A stretch of 40,863 nucleotides of DNA from an uncultured Christensenellaceae bacterium (lineage in GTDB: Bacteria > Bacillota > Clostridia > Christensenellales > CAG-314): positions 1-40,863 of the forward strand of contig CAJUNH010000013.1 of assembly GCA_910587795.1 (NCBI GenBank), read 5' to 3'. Every line of letters starts with the position of its first letter. The stretch's first letter is position 1. Below the pieces are notes generated by a model. The model did no database searches, had not been told where the DNA came from, and saw nothing but the letters and a program-made list of their open reading frames with translations. The position numbers were made by a program, and so were the translations under genes. Below, piece by piece: positions 6,298 to 14,536 of the stretch.

Positions 6298-9102
6298 ATG
6301 GGACGTAGAGTTTTGGCATTCTTCTTGGGAATGTTATTTGGGATAATATTTGTAATAGGCGGAACGGCTTTATCCGTCTATATTGTGTTATGCAAAGTGG
6401 AAGTCGGCAAAATGATACCGTCTGCCGACACGTATATGGGTGATTTGGCAAACAAATCCGCTTACGACATAGTAATGGACGTTTACCGCTTATACGGCGA
6501 AAAGGTAGGCATTGCCGACGAGCAAGGCAACTATTATACCATACGTCAATTTTGCGAAAACTACAATATCGATTTGGAGACGGCGTTCGGCGGAGTTAAA
6601 CTGCCTAACGAGGTTTTGGAAATGCCCGCATTTGAGTTTTTTGCCGAAGGCGGAACGGATCGGGCTTTAAACCAAATTAAGGTAAGCACTATCCCCGCTA
6701 TATTCAATATATTCGGCGGCGGAGAAGACGGCGTCCTTTCGCAGGATGTTATGGACGAACTGTCCAAATTTAGCATACGCGACCTATTTAGCGAAGAAGT
6801 AGGCTTTAAGGGTGTGACGGAAAACGTAAAGCTGTCGCAAGTTATGCCGTCGGCTTTTCCCGCGGAGGACTCCGACAACAAGCTTATGTGGGCAATGGGA
6901 CAGACCTACATCGGCAAAGCGTTAAACGGCGTATCGCGCAGCGAAAATATTATGCTGCAGCTTAAAGCGGGCGGTGCGTTTGAAACTCTCGGCGGATTGG
7001 CGCTGACCGAATTAACGGGGGAAAGCAATAACCTTATTACCGGCTTAGGCAAAAACACTACTTTTGCCGACCTTATAGACGACAACGGCAACTTTTATTT
7101 AGACGATATGTTGGACGGCTTAATGCTGGGCGACGTATTAAACTGCCAACGCGAAAATATCGAAAATACCGACGGGTTTGAAAATATGTTCGGCGACGGA
7201 CAGGCGGACACGCGGGTTATGGGTAAGGAAACGGACGGCAAAACAGCTTATATCAAAACCGCGGACGGCGGAGAAACCTGGTACAAAGCGGAGTTTGATT
7301 GCGGAAACGAGCAGACCGAACACTTCCACGACGAAAATTGTTACGGCTTTGTGTGGTATTACAGCAACGCTTGCGATAAAGAACACGACCACGCGTCCTG
7401 CGGAGATTTATACAAGGACGAAGCTTACTACGCACGCGTAGACGGGTTGTATTCCGCACTTGTTAATTTTTCGATTGCCGATTTAACTAGCGGAGACGAC
7501 AGCGCGCTGACCGACGAAATAAAAACGCTGACTTTACGCGATATACTAGGCAGCGACGTGCCGAAAATGCTTAAAGATATTGCCGACGTGCCTATAAGCG
7601 ACTTACAAAAAGCTTTGGACGATATGTATCTTGGGGGACTGTTGCAATACTGGCGCGAAAAAGTACAAGTTGACAGCGGTAATACGATAACCGTCCTTGT
7701 AAAAAAATCCAACATTGCGGGGTATTTGACAGAACTGGACGACGGGACGTACGCAATGAGCGACGACAGCAAATTATGGTACAGAGCAGAGCTTGTATGC
7801 GACAAAGAACAATGCCTGCACGCTGAAAGAGACTGCTACTCCTACTATTGGTACAAAGAGGAATCTTTGGAAACGGCAGTTGAGGGCATGATGCGCAAAC
7901 TTGCGGAAATTAAAGTCGGCGCAATAGGCGAACTTAACGAAACGATTAAAACCTTTACCTTACACGACGTATTGGGCGACGACGTACCCGGTATGCTTAA
8001 AGAGGTGCAGCACATAACGATAGGCAATTTGGACGAAGCGGTAAACACGCTGTATTTAGGCTCGGCAATGAATTACGTACGCCGTCCCGTGGATATTATA
8101 CATTACCCCACTTTGGTACAAATTCAGTCGGTAAACGGTGAAATTCTGCGCGCCGAAGGTACAAGCGGCGACTATAAAACGGCAATTTATGCAAAAAGTA
8201 CAGACGGCGAAATTTGGTACGAGGCGGTTTTTGAGTGCTTTGAAAAAGACCACTTAAACCAAAACGACCACACAACGGAGTGTTTCCCGTTTGTTTGGTA
8301 CTCGCGCTGTAACGAAAACTGCGCTGCCGACCACGAACACGGCAATTACTTTGACGACGGCAAGCTTTATGCCCAAGTAAAAGGCGTTACAAAGGCGTTT
8401 GTAAACTGCAAATTAAATACGGTAGGCGGCAAAATGCAAAACTTAACGCTGCGGCAGTTAGGAATCGAAAGTAACGGAAATAACATTTTGCAGGCTATCG
8501 AAGACATTAAAATAATGGAAATCGGCAAAGAAATAAACCAACTGCATATGGGCGTAGTGTTGGGATACGTAAGGGAATGTATCTGCGAACAAGATCATAT
8601 CCATATCGACGAATGTCCCCACCGCTGGCTTGAAAAATGCGAACGGCATGACGGAAACAGTCTGCACGACGAAAGCGAACACGTCGTTATCGACGGAGAA
8701 ACGTACGGTCCCGTAAAAGGGCTTAACGCAAAAGTTGCGGATAAGACGGTTAAAAATATCGGCAGCGGCAGCGGAATTACCGATATTGCCAAGTCGCTTA
8801 CTATCGGCGATTTGATTGACAGCGGAATGATGAGCATAGGCGGAACAAACAACGAATATAAGTTTGCAATAATTTACTGCGGAAAAAATAAGACGGACGG
8901 CAACGCAAACTGCGATTACCGCGATAACTGCAACCTTGCCGATTTTGTAGCAAAGCGAGTGCTAAACCCAGCTTTGACTGCGACGGAATACTGGACGAAC
9001 GCGCACAAAGATATGAGCGAGGGGGAAATGCAAATACACCGCTACGAATGGAAAAACTTGACTTTGGACGACTTTATTTCGATGTTACTCAGCGCGATTT
9101 AA
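6298..9102 (+). CDS. Large membrane-anchored protein with Cys/His-rich repeats, unknown function
   Basis: 934 residues with no family that I can name. The N-terminus (RRVLAFFLGMLFGIIFVIGG...) is a single membrane anchor, placing the rest outside. The body holds about four degenerate units. Each pairs a helical segment of the pattern L-T-L-x-D-(I/V)-L-G-x-D-V-P-x-M-L-K ... Y-L-G-x-x-x-x-Y with a segment containing G-E-x-W-Y-x-A and Cys/His clusters such as CGNEQTEHFHDENCY, CDKEQCLHAERDCY and CEQDHIHIDEC. These clusters resemble the C-x-x-E-x-H-x-H-x-x-x-C-Y motif of some Firmicute surface proteins, and they could bind metal. ATG 6298 is chosen because GAGGTGA precedes it at normal spacing; the in-frame GTG at 6292 lies inside that ribosome site. 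No sorting signal is seen at the C-terminus. Confidence 0.85.
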   Translation: MGRRVLAFFLGMLFGIIFVIGGTALSVYIVLCKVEVGKMIPSADTYMGDLANKSAYDIVMDVYRLYGEKVGIADEQGNYYTIRQFCENYNIDLETAFGGVKLPNEVLEMPAFEFFAEGGTDRALNQIKVSTIPAIFNIFGGGEDGVLSQDVMDELSKFSIRDLFSEEVGFKGVTENVKLSQVMPSAFPAEDSDNKLMWAMGQTYIGKALNGVSRSENIMLQLKAGGAFETLGGLALTELTGESNNLITGLGKNTTFADLIDDNGNFYLDDMLDGLMLGDVLNCQRENIENTDGFENMFGDGQADTRVMGKETDGKTAYIKTADGGETWYKAEFDCGNEQTEHFHDENCYGFVWYYSNACDKEHDHASCGDLYKDEAYYARVDGLYSALVNFSIADLTSGDDSALTDEIKTLTLRDILGSDVPKMLKDIADVPISDLQKALDDMYLGGLLQYWREKVQVDSGNTITVLVKKSNIAGYLTELDDGTYAMSDDSKLWYRAELVCDKEQCLHAERDCYSYYWYKEESLETAVEGMMRKLAEIKVGAIGELNETIKTFTLHDVLGDDVPGMLKEVQHITIGNLDEAVNTLYLGSAMNYVRRPVDIIHYPTLVQIQSVNGEILRAEGTSGDYKTAIYAKSTDGEIWYEAVFECFEKDHLNQNDHTTECFPFVWYSRCNENCAADHEHGNYFDDGKLYAQVKGVTKAFVNCKLNTVGGKMQNLTLRQLGIESNGNNILQAIEDIKIMEIGKEINQLHMGVVLGYVRECICEQDHIHIDECPHRWLEKCERHDGNSLHDESEHVVIDGETYGPVKGLNAKVADKTVKNIGSGSGITDIAKSLTIGDLIDSGMMSIGGTNNEYKFAIIYCGKNKTDGNANCDYRDNCNLADFVAKRVLNPALTATEYWTNAHKDMSEGEMQIHRYEWKNLTLDDFISMLLSAI

Positions 9103-9216
9103 AAACTGTGCGAAGGTTTATTTTACGGCTAGATACGGCATTTTACTTTAAAGCCACTTACAGCAAAAAATAAAATGAAAATTTAATATTGCTGAAAATA
9201 ATTTTTTAAATATTAT

Positions 9217-9262
9217 AAACGGCTCCGTAACTTGCCTTTTACGTCAAGTTACGGAGCCGTTT
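9217..9262. terminator. Long perfect hairpin between convergent genes
   Basis: AAACGGCTCCGTAACTTG (9217-9234) is repeated perfectly inverted at 9245-9262, giving an 18-bp stem and a 10-base loop. It lies between the ends of two converging genes, so a two-way terminator is likely, although neither side has a good T run. The rest of 9103-9744 holds three repeat copies and no gene. Confidence 0.5.
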
Positions 9263-9279
9263 GCAAATCGAGAATAATT

Positions 9280-9336
9280 ATATCGTACACAAATAATATT
9301 TATGTAAAGCAATGACTTTTAGACGTGATACGATAT
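9280..9336 (+). repeat. Dispersed intergenic hairpin repeat, copy 1
   Basis: Arms ATATCGTACAC (9280-9290) and GTGATACGATAT (9325-9336) pair with one bulged base. The downstream TATTAAA resembles the TAATTAAAA that follows other copies. First of a cluster of three in this convergent gap. Confidence 0.6.
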
Positions 9337-9469
9337 TATTAAACACAGCTGAATTCTTATATATAAAATTTAATTATAATGTAAAACGACAGTATAAATC
9401 ACAGTTAAATGCAGTTGATTTTTTTACAATACCTGTTGAGTTCCTTTAAACACGATTAATAACCTAATT

Positions 9470-9560
9470 ATATCCTACACGAATTGCATTTACACAGTAC
9501 AGCTTTTATGCGTGCGTGATACGGTGTAATTAAAACCGAAAAATTTCCGTTAATTAAAAA
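9470..9560 (+). repeat. Dispersed intergenic hairpin repeat, copy 2
   Basis: Arms ATATCCTACAC (9470-9480) and GTGATACGGTGT (9516-9527) pair with G-T pairs, one mismatch and one bulge. The typical tail TAATTAAAACCGA and a TTCCGTTAA segment follow. Confidence 0.6.
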
Positions 9561-9566
9561 AATATT

Positions 9567-9690
9567 ATATCGTACACGAGCTATACCTATCGCAATATTT
9601 TATTATTAACGCGTTACAATGTAATAGCAAGCAGTTCGTTAGTAGTTACCGACCGTTATGCGTAGTTAATTGTTGTTAAGTATGTTATTA
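9567..9690 (+). repeat. Dispersed intergenic hairpin repeat, copy 3
   Basis: The left arm ATATCGTACAC (9567-9577) is intact; the right arm (about 9612-9622) is more divergent. The following 70 bases (GTAATAGCAAGC... CCGACCGTTA... GTAGTTAATTGTTG) align with the tail of the copy at 28670, so these two form a subgroup. Confidence 0.55.
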
Positions 9691-9744
9691 GAAAATATAA
9701 ACACATCGTATGTTAAACGCGGTTTTACAATATTTTAATTGCAT

Positions 9745-11343
9745 TTATTCACATTTTAATACGTCTTCTGCTATTGCCGTTGCGACTTTAAGCCCGTCCG
9801 CTGCCGACGACACTATTCCTCCCGCATAACCTGCGCCTTCGCCCGCGGGATACAGACGTTTTAAACTGCTTTGGTACGTTTCGTCACGCAGTATTTTAAC
9901 GGGCGACGACGTACGGGTTTCTACGGCGGTAAGCACGCCGCTTTGCGCAAAGCCGACAATTTTACGGTCGAACGCAAGCAAAGCCTCGGCAAGGTTATCT
10001 CCTATCGTTTTAGGCAATAAACTACGCAAATTGTAACCTACAACTCCGCGCGGATAACTGGGAGAAACGTCAAATTGTACCGACGTTCTGTTTGCGATAA
10101 AATCCGTTACGTTTTGACAAGGCGCGACATAACCTCCGCCGCCTGCAACGTAGGTTTTGCGTTCCAAATCCTGCTGAAAACGCATTCCCGCAAAAACGTC
10201 GCTGCCGTAGCCGAACTTTTCCGCGTCCTGCGCGTCCACCGTTACAACCAAAGCGCTGTTGGAATTTGCCGCATTACGGGAATAATTGCTCATTCCGTTG
10301 ACGACTACCGTATCGCGTTGCGAGTTTGCGGCAACTACCGTTCCTCCCGGACACATACAAAAGCTGTAACAACCGTGTCCGTCGGCGCACTTATACGTAA
10401 GCTTATAAGTCGCCGAACCCAAATCGCGGTGCGAAGCAAATATTTTACCGTACTGCGCATTATCTATAAAACTGCGCGTATGTTCCACCCTAAGCCCTAC
10501 GGCAAACGGCTTAAACTGCATTAATGCGCCTCGGCGGTTAAGCATCTCAAAAGTATCTCTTGCGCTGTGACCGCAGGCAAGTACGGTGTAGTCGGCAAAA
10601 ACGCCGTAAACTTTTGATTGAGTGCATACCTGTACTCCAACGGCTTTTCCGTCCTTTATAATAACGTCCGTAACGGCGGAATCAAACAGTATCTTACCTC
10701 CGTTGGAAATAATTTCGTCACGCAGATTGGCAACAACGCCGGCAAGCCTGTCCGTACCTATATGCGGCAGTGCGTCGTACATAATTTCCTCAGGCGCGCC
10801 GCACTCGGCAAATTTTGTAAAAACCGTGCGCCCCAGCGGCGTATACCCCAGCCCCGACGTAAGTTTTCCGTCCGAAAAAGCACCCGCGCCGCCCAAACCG
10901 AATTGCACGTTTGTTTCGGGATTAAAACCGCCGCCGTCAAAAAAGCTTTGAACAGCCGTCTTGCGCTTTTCTATATCCGCACCCCTTTCTATAACCGTCA
11001 CGTTCAGTCCGCACTTCGACAAGTACAGCGCCGCAAACAATCCCGCAGGACCTGCGCCGATTACCACACAGCTTGCCTGCTTTTTAATTTTGGGAGCGTT
11101 ACAAAAGACGTCTGCCGGCGCGGCATACGGAACGGCGTTGACGGGCGTTACGTTACAATCCACAACATACGAACACACAAAGTGAACGCTGCTTTTATTG
11201 CGCGCGTCTATACTGCGCTTATACAAAGCTACGCTTTTTAAGTAATTAGGCTTTACGCGCAAAAGCCGACACAATTTATTTGTGACGACCGATTTATCCG
11301 CTTTTAACGGTATGGAAATTGGATTTGTTAAATATAACGACAT
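9745..11343 (-). CDS. NAD(P)/FAD-dependent dehydrogenase, COG2509-like
   Basis: A 532-residue flavoprotein. A short N-terminal region is followed by the FAD-binding Rossmann motif VVIGAGPAGLFAALYLSK and an acidic VIERG strand, then FGLGGAGAFSDGKLTSG, and a C-terminal AGEGAGYAGGIVSSAADGL FAD element. This order and length fit the uncharacterised FAD-dependent dehydrogenases of COG2509; substrate unknown. ATG 11343 is chosen over the in-frame GTG 11355. No ribosome site precedes either, but a TATAAT-like box lies close upstream, so a leaderless transcript is possible. It is followed upstream by a second, unrelated-family flavoprotein on the same strand, 153 bases away. Confidence 0.85.
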   Translation of the reverse strand: MSLYLTNPISIPLKADKSVVTNKLCRLLRVKPNYLKSVALYKRSIDARNKSSVHFVCSYVVDCNVTPVNAVPYAAPADVFCNAPKIKKQASCVVIGAGPAGLFAALYLSKCGLNVTVIERGADIEKRKTAVQSFFDGGGFNPETNVQFGLGGAGAFSDGKLTSGLGYTPLGRTVFTKFAECGAPEEIMYDALPHIGTDRLAGVVANLRDEIISNGGKILFDSAVTDVIIKDGKAVGVQVCTQSKVYGVFADYTVLACGHSARDTFEMLNRRGALMQFKPFAVGLRVEHTRSFIDNAQYGKIFASHRDLGSATYKLTYKCADGHGCYSFCMCPGGTVVAANSQRDTVVVNGMSNYSRNAANSNSALVVTVDAQDAEKFGYGSDVFAGMRFQQDLERKTYVAGGGGYVAPCQNVTDFIANRTSVQFDVSPSYPRGVVGYNLRSLLPKTIGDNLAEALLAFDRKIVGFAQSGVLTAVETRTSSPVKILRDETYQSSLKRLYPAGEGAGYAGGIVSSAADGLKVATAIAEDVLKCE

Positions 11344-11496
11344 ACTATTACACACATAATATTATATAAAATAAGCAAATTGTTAATTATCGGCTTAAAA
11401 ACAGCGGTATTAACATCAAAAAACATCTTAAACGGCATAAAATTCTGCTACCGCCGCTATCTGTATAAAAACGGATAACACAAAAAAACCGAGACG

Positions 11497-12672
11497 TTAA
11501 ATCTTTAAATAAGCGGCGTTGCGCTGTTCGCGCGGAAACGTGTACAGCGCCGAAGCGGCGGCAAAGTACAGATTATTTCCTCCGCATATACCGTCGACGT
11601 TTAACGCTTCGCCCAGTACGGTAACGCCGTTGGGAAGATTTAAACGTGCATCCAAATAGCGTTCGTCCACTCCGCCCGAAGTGACCTGACTCATAGAATA
11701 ATCCAAAAGCTTTGCGTAATCGAAAGTAAAATTCTTAACCGTATGCGCAAGTTTTGTTACGTTGCAAACTCCGTCGCAGCGTTTCAGCACCGCTTCGGCA
11801 AGCTTGTTATGCAGCAGACCAAAAAACAGTTGGGACGGTTTATCGCCCGATTTTACGCGTCTAAACAGCAGTTCTTCCAAATCCCATTGATTAAAATTCG
11901 GCAAAAGGTCGATAACGAATTTATAATCCCCCTGTTTGCCTTGCACAGTCCTACGGGCGATAACAGCCGACAAATTAAAAATACATATGCCCGAAAGTCC
12001 GTAGTCTTTAAACAATACTTCTCCGTTTTGCGAATCCAGACTGATTGCGCCGTCGGTTAAGGTCACTTTGCATTTTACGCGCAAACCGTTTAGAATCGGC
12101 TCTATATAACGCACCTTTACGGGAGTTAAGGACGGGCACAGCGGCGTGACGTACTGTTTGGGAATGACGCTGAAAATATGCGTTTCCAACGACTGACTGC
12201 TGCTTCCGCACGCCACTACCACTTTGCCGAAACGGTAGTTTGTGCGGTTTATAAGCACTTCAAAGTCGTTTGACGAAGGGCGGACGTTAAACGCCTCCGC
12301 TTCGCAAATTATCTTACCGCCGTATTTTTCCACCTGATTGCGCAGACAATCCACTACGTTTGCGGCGCTTTCGCTAATAGGATACATACGTCCTTCGTTA
12401 TCCGCAAAAGTATATATACCGCAGCTTTCCAAAAATCTGCGGTACTCCTCCACCGAAACGGAATTTAATATTTTATTGACAAGCGCGCTTTTGTTGTAGC
12501 AGGCAGGGGAAACGCCGACATTACCTATATTGCACTTTCCGTTGCCCGTTGCGGCAATTTTTTTGCCTACGCGCACGTTGCGTTCCGCAACCGTAACGTC
12601 GTGCCCGTTTTTGCACGCGATAACGGCGTATGTAAGCCCAGCCATACCGCCGCCGATAACCAAAGTTTTCAT
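11497..12672 (-). CDS. BaiN/HI0933-family flavoprotein (YhiN-like)
   Basis: 391 residues, the usual size for this family. The N-terminal FAD motif is VIGGGMAGLTYAVIACKNGHDVTVAERN, followed at once by the family signature VGKKIAATGNGKCNIGN. The C-terminus carries TSGGVDERYLDARL and GEALNVDGICGGNNLYFAAAS, the second diagnostic pair. Members are NAD(P)/FAD-dependent oxidoreductases whose physiological substrates are mostly unsettled; some in gut bacteria reduce steroid intermediates, which cannot be inferred here. The start is the ATG at 12672 with CGGAG about 10 bases upstream. The upstream gap holds two repeat units. Confidence 0.88.
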   Translation of the reverse strand: MKTLVIGGGMAGLTYAVIACKNGHDVTVAERNVRVGKKIAATGNGKCNIGNVGVSPACYNKSALVNKILNSVSVEEYRRFLESCGIYTFADNEGRMYPISESAANVVDCLRNQVEKYGGKIICEAEAFNVRPSSNDFEVLINRTNYRFGKVVVACGSSSQSLETHIFSVIPKQYVTPLCPSLTPVKVRYIEPILNGLRVKCKVTLTDGAISLDSQNGEVLFKDYGLSGICIFNLSAVIARRTVQGKQGDYKFVIDLLPNFNQWDLEELLFRRVKSGDKPSQLFFGLLHNKLAEAVLKRCDGVCNVTKLAHTVKNFTFDYAKLLDYSMSQVTSGGVDERYLDARLNLPNGVTVLGEALNVDGICGGNNLYFAAASALYTFPREQRNAAYLKI

Positions 12673-12737
12673 GGGAGCAGTCTCCGATTTTATACGTATA
12701 ATAAACTTTTTTACAAAATAATTAACCTAAAATTACC

Positions 12738-12830
12738 TTAAAACAATTACATATCCAATAAAATATTTTCGTTTTTTTAAATATAATTAAAATCGGTTAA
12801 ATTACGTTACGTTTGCTTTTTTACTTAATT
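12738..12830 (+). repeat. Dispersed intergenic repeat, degenerate tandem copy
   Basis: TTAAAACAATTACATATCCAATAAAAT, then TATAATTAAAATCGGTTAAATTACGTTA and TTTGCTTTTTTACTTAATTATAT, line up with the neighbouring unit at 12831 from its loop to its end. The hairpin arms are lost. (Segments are quoted in parts; see finding.). Confidence 0.45.
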
Positions 12831-12939
12831 ATATCGTAAAACAACTATGTTATATCAAATAAAATAATTTAAGCCTTTTGCGATGTAATTAAAAACCGAT
12901 TCGATTCCGTTAAATACAGTTTGTTGCTTAATTATATAA
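12831..12939 (+). repeat. Dispersed intergenic hairpin repeat, copy 4
   Basis: Arms ATATCGTAAAA (12831-12841) and TTTTGCGATGT (12876-12886) pair over 11 positions with two G-T pairs. TAATTAAAAACCGATTCG follows, then TTTGTTGCTTAATTATAT. With the unit before it this fills the 314-base gap between the flavoprotein and the aspartokinase-like gene. Confidence 0.65.
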
Positions 12940-12986
12940 ACGGATTTTTGCGGTTAAATTTATTGTAACTAATTAATACGAAAATG

Positions 12987-14066
12987 TCAAGTGAGGTAAT
13001 TTGCCGATTTTAAAAACTTATACAGCGGACATAAAATCGATTTTTTCGTTACGATACGCACAACCGCACCCTCGCACGTAAAACGGATAGGCGAAACGTC
13101 GCAGACGCAGTACCGCTTGCCCAGCGCCGTTTCAAACCGAGTGTTTAAAGAAAAAAACTGCCAAAGCGCGCGCGCAACGTCGCTTACGGGCAAATTATGC
13201 AGCAGCGTGGTGACGGTACGTCCGCGAAGATCGGTTTTTTCCGCAAGAGAAAGCACCGTCATATTAGACGAACAGTTAGACACCAACGTAGAGTCGCCGT
13301 CGGGATTATAAAAATTTCCTATGCGTATAGGGATAGCCTTATCGCGGCAAGGACGGACCGCGTCGGGGTGCAGCACCTCGGCGCCGCTTTTGGACAAAAC
13401 AAACATTTCGCTATAACTGATTGTCGGCACGGTGGCAACGTCAAACGCACGCACGGGATTTGCCGCGCATACGCCGTATACGTCCGTCCAGTTTTCGTAC
13501 AGCGAACTGTCCGTAGCGCAAGCCGCAAGAGAGCCCGTCACATCGCCGCCGCCGCGGGTAAAAACTTTGCGCGACTCAACAGTCGAACCGTAGAAACCGC
13601 CTATTACAGCTAATTGTACGCCGTCAAGACGTGCGGATATACTTTTAACAGTGTCTTTGTAGAGCAATCTGCGCTTGCCGAAGCGTACAATATCGGCGGC
13701 TTCTATATACGTGGCGTTAAGAAACTTAGCTACTATTTTTGCCGCAAGTTCCTCGCCTAAGGACAGGCAGTAATCCAGATTATATTTAAGCGCGCGGTCG
13801 TGAGCGGACTTTAACAAACGGTCCACGTCTACGTCTATGCCGTTAACCTCCGCAAGACGGCGGTACTTGTCCTCGACGGCATTCCAAAACGTTTCGTTTT
13901 GAGTTTGATAATATTGCGCAAGCAAATCGGTTACTTTGGTATCGGCAGAGTGTTCCTTACCTATTGCGGACACTACCACAACGCCGTGACTGTCCGTTAC
14001 GCATTGCTTAATAAATTTAAGGTTGGCGGGAGTTACTGCCGTACCGCCGAATTTTGCCGTAATCAT
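12987..14066 (-). CDS. Aspartokinase-like protein with a short C-terminal domain
   Basis: 359 residues. The amino-acid kinase fold is clear: KFGGTAV at residues 5-11 (KFGGTSV in most aspartokinases), a SLGEELAAKIVA helix, GFYGST, the nucleotide-binding TRGGGDVTGSLAA and WTDVYGV, and a YSEMFVLSKSGAEVLHPDAV helix. Aspartokinase phosphorylates aspartate at the head of lysine, methionine and threonine synthesis. The regulatory region after about residue 270 is only around 90 residues and I cannot see two full ACT domains, so allosteric control may be reduced or lost. There is no ribosome site before ATG 14066; translation may be coupled to something upstream. A DAP dehydrogenase lies 1.7 kb away on the other strand. 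Confidence 0.8.
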   Translation of the reverse strand: MITAKFGGTAVTPANLKFIKQCVTDSHGVVVVSAIGKEHSADTKVTDLLAQYYQTQNETFWNAVEDKYRRLAEVNGIDVDVDRLLKSAHDRALKYNLDYCLSLGEELAAKIVAKFLNATYIEAADIVRFGKRRLLYKDTVKSISARLDGVQLAVIGGFYGSTVESRKVFTRGGGDVTGSLAACATDSSLYENWTDVYGVCAANPVRAFDVATVPTISYSEMFVLSKSGAEVLHPDAVRPCRDKAIPIRIGNFYNPDGDSTLVSNCSSNMTVLSLAEKTDLRGRTVTTLLHNLPVSDVARALWQFFSLNTRFETALGKRYCVCDVSPIRFTCEGAVVRIVTKKSILCPLYKFLKSANYLT

Positions 14067-14332
14067 ATATTATAATATATGTACCGATTCGGTTTTATGC
14101 GGAGGGATATTCGCTAAAAATCCGCCGACAAAAAAATAAGATACGAACAAAAAACCAAAAATAAAAAACACAGCGTTTATACGGACTGATATACGGTCAA
14201 TAGTTATTAACTTAATATTTATATTGCGGTTCGATTTTCCGTTTTCGGCAGATACCACCTCCTAACGGCGTTACGGCAAGATTAACTTATCTGTCTGCGG
14301 ATAGGGACAATTTCCATGCGGTAAAACTTACG

Positions 14333-14370
14333 CAATAAAAAAAGCTTATCTGCGTTTACAGACAAGCTTT
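14333..14370 (-). terminator. Terminator after cdaA
   Basis: On the minus strand AAAGCTTGTCTG pairs with CAGATAAGCTTT (14370-14341; one G-T pair) around a 6-base loop, followed by a T-rich tail. It ends the transcript of cdaA and the small membrane gene, and separates them from the aspartokinase-like gene. Confidence 0.85.
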
Positions 14371-14401
14371 TATATTATTTATAATGCAAAGTAACGCGAT
14401 A

Positions 14402-14536
14402 TCAGCCCAAGGCGTAAAACAACACCAAAGTTACAAGGGCGGCGCAGGCAAGAGCAAGCAAAAACAACCCGAAATAATGTTTAAAAAAACGTTTTACACG
14501 CAAAACAAACGTGTGTTTAGTGCTAGTCTTCTTCAT
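14402..14536 (-). CDS. 44-residue single-span membrane protein overlapping cdaA
   Basis: The ATG at 14536 lies within the last codons of cdaA and the frames overlap by 14 bases, so translation is probably coupled. The product begins with a basic KKTSTKH...RVKRFFKHYF segment and then one hydrophobic helix (GLFLLALACAALVTLVLFYALG), ending at TGA. The terminator follows 32 bases later. In many Firmicutes the gene after cdaA is cdaR, a regulator with an N-terminal anchor of similar character, so this may be a reduced CdaR anchor or an unrelated small partner. Support comes from the overlap, the shared transcript and the anchor; there is no homology evidence. Confidence 0.5.
   Translation of the reverse strand: MKKTSTKHTFVLRVKRFFKHYFGLFLLALACAALVTLVLFYALG

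Noticed and set aside
10618..11241. Plus-strand frame of 207 codons opposite the COG2509-like flavoprotein
   Set aside because: Antisense to a clear FAD domain; the composition is unlike that of a real protein.
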